From assembly GCA_964634465.1 (NCBI GenBank), contig CAZWLY010000007.1:62001-126000 (forward strand): 64,000 nucleotides of DNA, in the 5' to 3' direction. A program made the translations under genes and the position numbers. The stretch comes from CAZWLY01 sp964634465 (GTDB taxonomy: Bacteria > Desulfobacterota > Desulfarculia > G963662305). The notes below the pieces were generated by a model. It was not told the DNA's origin, ran no database searches, and saw nothing but the letters and a program-made list of their open reading frames with translations. Shown one piece after another: positions 60,325 to 64,000 of this stretch; position 1 is the stretch's first letter; every line of letters begins with the position of its first letter.

Positions 60325-62741
60325 TGGCTGGGTTCAGACAACGCATCGATAACTGGTTCGAGGGGCTGGCCCGGTTGGTGTTCCGGCGCCGGCTGACGGC
60401 GCTGGCGATCATGGCCGTCCTCATCGCCGCGCCGATCTCCAAGCTGCCCGACGTCGTCCTGGACACCTCCAACGAGGGCTTGCTCCACACCGACGACCCG
60501 ATCATCGAGCAGTACAACCTCTTTCGGGAACAGTTCGGCCGCGACGCCCTGATCATCGTCGCCCTCAAGCCGCCCGAGGTGTTCGACCTGGCGTTCCTCG
60601 ATCGCCTCAAGGCCCTCCATGACGACCTGGCCGCCAACGTGCCCTACCTGGAGGAGATCACCTCCCTGATCAACGCCCGCCAGACCAGGGGCGAAGGCGA
60701 CACGCTCATCGTCGGCGAGCTGATGGAGGACTGGCCCCGAACCGAGGCCGACCTGGCGGCGCTGAAAAAGCGGGTGATGGCCAACCCGCTCTACATCAAC
60801 CAGCTCATCTCCGAGGACGGCCGGTTCACCAGCATCGTCCTCAGGCTCAACAACTACTCCAGCCTGGGGGCCGGGGAAGACTCGGAGTTGGCCGGGCTGA
60901 CCGAGGACCAGCAGGAGGAGGCCGGCGAAGAAGAAAAACCGGCCTTTCTGACCAACCAGGAGCAGCAGGAGGCGGTCCGGGCGGTCCGGGCGGTTCTCGA
61001 TCGCCACCGCCTGGACGGGGTGGAGGTCTACCTGGCCGGGCCGCCGGTGGTCGGCGAGGTGCTGGAAAAGGCGATGGTCGGCGACATCTACACCTCCGTC
61101 CTCCTCGTCCTTTTGACCACCGCGATCTGCCTCATGGTCATGTTTCGCCGGCTCAGCGGGGTAATCTTGCCGCTGGTCATCGTCAACCTGGCCCTGGGCG
61201 CCACCCTGGGGATAATGGCCTGGCTGGGGGTGGCGGTCAAGCTGCCCAGCATGGTTCTGCCGGCCTTTTTGATGGCCGTCGGCGTGGGGGCGTCGGTTCA
61301 CGTTCTGGCCCTGTTCTACCGCCGCTTCGAAGAGAGCGGCGACAAGGAGGCGGCCGTGGTCTACGCCATCGGCCACTCCGGTCTGGCCATCGTCATGACC
61401 TCCCTGACCACCGCCGCCGGCCTGGCCTCCTTCGCCACCGCCTCGGTGGCGCCCATCGCCGACATGGGCATCTTCGCCAGCCTGGGGGTGATGCTGGCCT
61501 TGCTCTACACCTTCATCCTCCTGCCGGCGCTCTTGGCCCTGATCCCGATCAAGCTTCGCCGGCGGGCCGCCTCCCGCTCGGTCAGGCTGACTCGTTTTCT
61601 CGACTGGACGGCCGACTTCTCCACCGGCCACGCCCGAGCCATCTTCGCCGTCAGCCTGGTGGTGATCCTGGTCGCCGCTCTGGGCGCGGCCCAGATGACC
61701 TTCTCCCACAACGTCTTGAAATGGCTGCCCGAAGATCTGCCCGTCAGGATGGCCACGGAGAAGATAGACCATGAGCTCAAGGGCACGGTCTCGGTGGAGG
61801 TAGTTATCGACACCGGCCGCGAGAACGGGCTCCACGACCCGGCGCTGCTCAAGGCCCTGGACGAGCTGGCCCGCCGGTTGGAAGGAACGAGGCAGGGCGA
61901 AATCTTCATCGGCAAGGGAACCTCGGTGGCCGACATTCTCAAGGAGATCCACCAGGCATTGAACGAAAACCGCCCCGAGTTCTACGCCATCCCGGACAAC
62001 GCCGCCCTCGTCGCCCAGGAGTTCCTCCTCTTCGAGAGCGCCGGCTCCGACGACCTGGAGTTGGTGGTCGATTCCACCTTCCGCAAGGCCCGATTCACCG
62101 CCCGAGCCCCCTGGGGCGACTCCATCCTCTACGCCCCCTTCCTGGAGAACCTCAACCGCCTCTTCAGCCAGGCCGTGGGGCCCGAGGTGGACGTCACCGT
62201 CACCGGGGCGATGACCCTCTTTTTCCGGACCGTCTCCGCCTCGATCATCTCCATGGCCCGCAGCTACTCCATCGCCTTCGTGGTCATCACCCTGATGATG
62301 ATCCTGTTGATCGGCAACCTGAAGATCGGCCTGATCGCCATGCTGCCCAACCTGGCCCCGATCCTGATAACCATGGGCGTCATGGGCTGGTTCGGTCTGC
62401 CCCTGGACATGGTGACCATGCTCACCGGCTCCATCACCATCGGCCTGGCCGTGGACGACACGGTCCACTTCATGCATCATTTCCGGCGCTACCACAGCCG
62501 AACGGGCGACGTGCCGGAGGCCGTCCACAAAACGCTCGACACCGCCGGCCGGGCGATGATCGTCACCACCGTGGTCCTGTCGCTGGGATTCCTGGTCATG
62601 ACCACCGCCACGCTCCGCTCGATCGTCAACTTCGGTCTCTTGACCGGGGTGACGGTCATCCTGGCCCTGTTGGCCGACTTCTTCCTGGCCCCGGCCTTGA
62701 TGATGTTGGTGTATCAGCGAAGGAGCCGCCGAGGGCCGTAA
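60324..62741 (+). CDS. RND/MMPL-type exporter
   Basis: An 805-residue membrane protein in two similar halves, each with one N-terminal segment, a large extracytoplasmic loop and five clustered membrane segments. Segments are clear at LTALAIMAVLIAAPI, VLLVLLTTAICLMVMF and SIAFVVITLMMILLIG. Second-half GLAVDDTVHFMHHFRRY matches the MMPL/SecD-like consensus, as does GVGASVHVLALFYRRF in the first half. This is the HAE2/HpnN-like group that moves lipids or hydrophobic compounds. The start ATG overlaps the helicase stop (TGATG). Confidence 0.9.
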   Translation: MAGFRQRIDNWFEGLARLVFRRRLTALAIMAVLIAAPISKLPDVVLDTSNEGLLHTDDPIIEQYNLFREQFGRDALIIVALKPPEVFDLAFLDRLKALHDDLAANVPYLEEITSLINARQTRGEGDTLIVGELMEDWPRTEADLAALKKRVMANPLYINQLISEDGRFTSIVLRLNNYSSLGAGEDSELAGLTEDQQEEAGEEEKPAFLTNQEQQEAVRAVRAVLDRHRLDGVEVYLAGPPVVGEVLEKAMVGDIYTSVLLVLLTTAICLMVMFRRLSGVILPLVIVNLALGATLGIMAWLGVAVKLPSMVLPAFLMAVGVGASVHVLALFYRRFEESGDKEAAVVYAIGHSGLAIVMTSLTTAAGLASFATASVAPIADMGIFASLGVMLALLYTFILLPALLALIPIKLRRRAASRSVRLTRFLDWTADFSTGHARAIFAVSLVVILVAALGAAQMTFSHNVLKWLPEDLPVRMATEKIDHELKGTVSVEVVIDTGRENGLHDPALLKALDELARRLEGTRQGEIFIGKGTSVADILKEIHQALNENRPEFYAIPDNAALVAQEFLLFESAGSDDLELVVDSTFRKARFTARAPWGDSILYAPFLENLNRLFSQAVGPEVDVTVTGAMTLFFRTVSASIISMARSYSIAFVVITLMMILLIGNLKIGLIAMLPNLAPILITMGVMGWFGLPLDMVTMLTGSITIGLAVDDTVHFMHHFRRYHSRTGDVPEAVHKTLDTAGRAMIVTTVVLSLGFLVMTTATLRSIVNFGLLTGVTVILALLADFFLAPALMMLVYQRRSRRGP

Positions 62742-62764
62742 GGCGGATAGCTGCGACGAGCGAG

Positions 62765-63952
62765 ATGAGAATTCTCATCCTTCACGATCGGATTTCGGAG
62801 CGGGGCGGCTCGGACCGTTACCTGCTGTCCGTTCTGGAGATGCTCCAAGCCCGAGCCGAGACGCTCTTGCTCGTCGCCCAGGACGACGGCTCTTTACCCG
62901 AGGAGGAGCGGCCGGCCCTGGGACGCTGGGTCCGGGTCAAGGGGCTGGACCGGCGGGGTTTTCGACCCAAGGGGCTGACGGCCGTGCTCCGGGCGATCGA
63001 GGCCGAGGCCGAGGCGTTTGCGCCGGACGTCATCCACGTTCACAACGTGCTCGATCCCGAGGTGATGGCCCTGGCGCTCAGCCTGGGACCGACGGTGATG
63101 ACCGTCCAGGATCACCGGGTCTTCTGTCCCGGTCAGGGCAAGATCAAGCCCAACGACCTCGCCTGCGGGGAGGCCCTGGGCGAAAACTGCCTGGGCTGCT
63201 TTCGAGACCCCGACTACGGCCGGCGGATCATCGAGTTGACCCGCCGCCGGCTGGAGCTGACCGCCCGGATGGATCGGGTGGTGGTCCTGTCCAACTACAT
63301 GGCCGGGGAGCTGATCGCCGGCGGGGTGGAGCGGGGCAAGATCGCCGTCATCCCGCCCTTTGTCCATCGCCTCGAGATCGACGGCCGAGCCGGGCCGGGC
63401 GAGTATCACCTGCTGGCCGGGCGGCTGGTTCGGCGCAAGGGGGTCCGCGTCGCCTTGGAAGCCGCGGCCCGGCTCGAAACGACCCTCCCCTTGATGGTCG
63501 CCGGCGACGGGCCGATGCGGGACGAGGTGGCCGCCGCGGCCAGGAGGAGCGGCGGCAAGGTCCGCTACCTGGGCTGGGTCCACCGGGACGGCATGGCCGA
63601 GCTTCTGACCGGGGCCCGGTCGGTCTGGCTGCCCAGCCTGTGGGCCGAGCCGTTCGGACTGATCGGCCTCGAGGCCCTGGCCGCGGCCGCGCCGGTCATC
63701 GCCGCCAACGTCGGCGGGGTGAGCGACTGGCTGGAGGACGGAAGGTCCGGCTTCCTCGTCAGACCGGGCAAGGCCGCCGCCCTGGCGGCGGCGGCCGACC
63801 GGCTGGCCGCCGAAAGCGAGTTGGCTCTGGCCCTGGGCCGTTTCGGGCGGCGGGAGGCGACCCGCCGATTCGGACCGGACAGGTTCATCGAGGCGTTGAT
63901 GGCGGTCTATGCCTCGCTCCGGCGCGGCGGCCGGGCCGGGCGCGGGGCCTAG
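62765..63952 (+). CDS. Glycosyltransferase family 4 protein
   Basis: A 395-residue GT-B enzyme. The N-terminal domain has HDRISERGGSDRYLLSVLEM and VIHVHNVLDPEVMAL; a cysteine-rich loop follows (FCPGQ, LACGEALGENCLGCF). The C-terminal nucleotide-sugar domain has LLAGRLVRRKGV, VAGDGPMRDEV and EPFGLIGLEALA (the E-x7-E motif). The acceptor is probably an envelope glycan. It lies 23 bases after the exporter gene, so joint export and modification of an envelope molecule is possible. Confidence 0.9.
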   Translation: MRILILHDRISERGGSDRYLLSVLEMLQARAETLLLVAQDDGSLPEEERPALGRWVRVKGLDRRGFRPKGLTAVLRAIEAEAEAFAPDVIHVHNVLDPEVMALALSLGPTVMTVQDHRVFCPGQGKIKPNDLACGEALGENCLGCFRDPDYGRRIIELTRRRLELTARMDRVVVLSNYMAGELIAGGVERGKIAVIPPFVHRLEIDGRAGPGEYHLLAGRLVRRKGVRVALEAAARLETTLPLMVAGDGPMRDEVAAAARRSGGKVRYLGWVHRDGMAELLTGARSVWLPSLWAEPFGLIGLEALAAAAPVIAANVGGVSDWLEDGRSGFLVRPGKAAALAAAADRLAAESELALALGRFGRREATRRFGPDRFIEALMAVYASLRRGGRAGRGA

Positions 63953-63962
63953 GGTCGACAGC

Positions 63963-64000
63963 CGCCCCCCTCACCCCGGCCCTCTCCCCCCGGCGGGGGG
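63963..64000. repeat. C-rich intergenic repeat, cut by the window end
   Basis: CCCTCACCCCGGCCCTCTCC followed by CCCCCGGCGGGGGG resembles C-rich repeat units common between genes of many GC-rich bacteria. The right half is outside the window. Confidence 0.4.

Noticed and set aside
1..64000. CRISPR arrays, rRNA and tRNA genes
   Set aside because: No regularly spaced direct repeats of CRISPR size, and no rRNA or tRNA signature sequences were seen on reading both strands.

Overview
The window is a piece of chromosome from a GC-rich anaerobic bacterium. The gene set suggests a deltaproteobacterial / Desulfobacterota-like organism; I place it no lower than that, although Desulfarculales-like lineages would fit. 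The basis is an ATP-dependent benzoyl-CoA reductase, a metF/metV-type methylenetetrahydrofolate reductase, a non-pyrrolysine MttB-family methyltransferase with its corrinoid protein, several CoA-transferases, a giant BcrAD-type activase and a sigma-54 two-component system. One AT-rich stretch (about 25.86-27.95 kb) breaks this composition and looks horizontally acquired. I found no rRNA, tRNA, CRISPR array, prophage or complete insertion sequence.

Layout. 0-2 kb (+): the 3' part of a transketolase gene and an APH-family kinase gene split by one frameshift. 2-14.1 kb (-): one long co-oriented set, read from its promoter side as MttB-family methyltransferase, four-gene osmoprotectant (betaine/choline-type) ABC transporter, a 1490-residue GlmS-like glutamine amidotransferase/SIS protein, a corrinoid protein and an MmgE/PrpD protein. 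A divergent RpiR-family regulator gene (14.6 kb, +) faces it across a 526-bp region that holds three copies of a GGAACAAAT-type motif. 15.8-21 kb: a SAM methyltransferase, then a histidine kinase with a Rossmann-like N-terminus, its sigma-54 response regulator and an archaemetzincin. 21-25.9 kb: metF/metV (-), a small TPR protein, an ornithine-cyclodeaminase-family enzyme, an unknown protein and RidA (+). 25.9-27.8 kb (-): an AvcD-like antiphage deoxycytidylate deaminase, frameshifted, inside the AT-rich island. 28-35.5 kb: PEP carboxykinase, a cytidylate-kinase-like/BON fusion, a J-domain protein, a phage-Mu-F-like zinc protein, an AMIN protein, RimO and a radical SAM protein. 35.5-44 kb: giant acyl-CoA dehydratase activase, RNase E/G, and a glutaconate-type CoA-transferase pair. 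44.1-53.8 kb (+): DUF2080 and GNAT genes, then a Bzd-type benzoyl-CoA reductase cluster (bzdNOPQ, ferredoxin, BzdV-like oxidoreductase, a small unknown protein, an aryl-CoA ligase). 54-64 kb (+): NAGPA-type phosphodiester glycosidase, succinate-type CoA-transferase, radical SAM protein, a helicase-exonuclease that looks like a fused MrfA-MrfB, an RND/MMPL exporter and a GT4 glycosyltransferase.

How the parts may work together. Imported quaternary amines could be demethylated by the MttB-family enzyme onto the corrinoid protein, and the methyl group could enter the folate pool handled by MetF/MetV. Benzoate or a related aryl acid could be activated by the ligase and reduced by BzdNOPQ with electrons from BzdM/BzdV. 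The most unusual item is the giant GlmS-like protein inside the methylamine/betaine operon, under an SIS-domain regulator of the RpiR family. Two genes (883-1988 and 25916-27777) each need a single-base correction to read through; whether these are assembly errors or real mutations cannot be told from the sequence.
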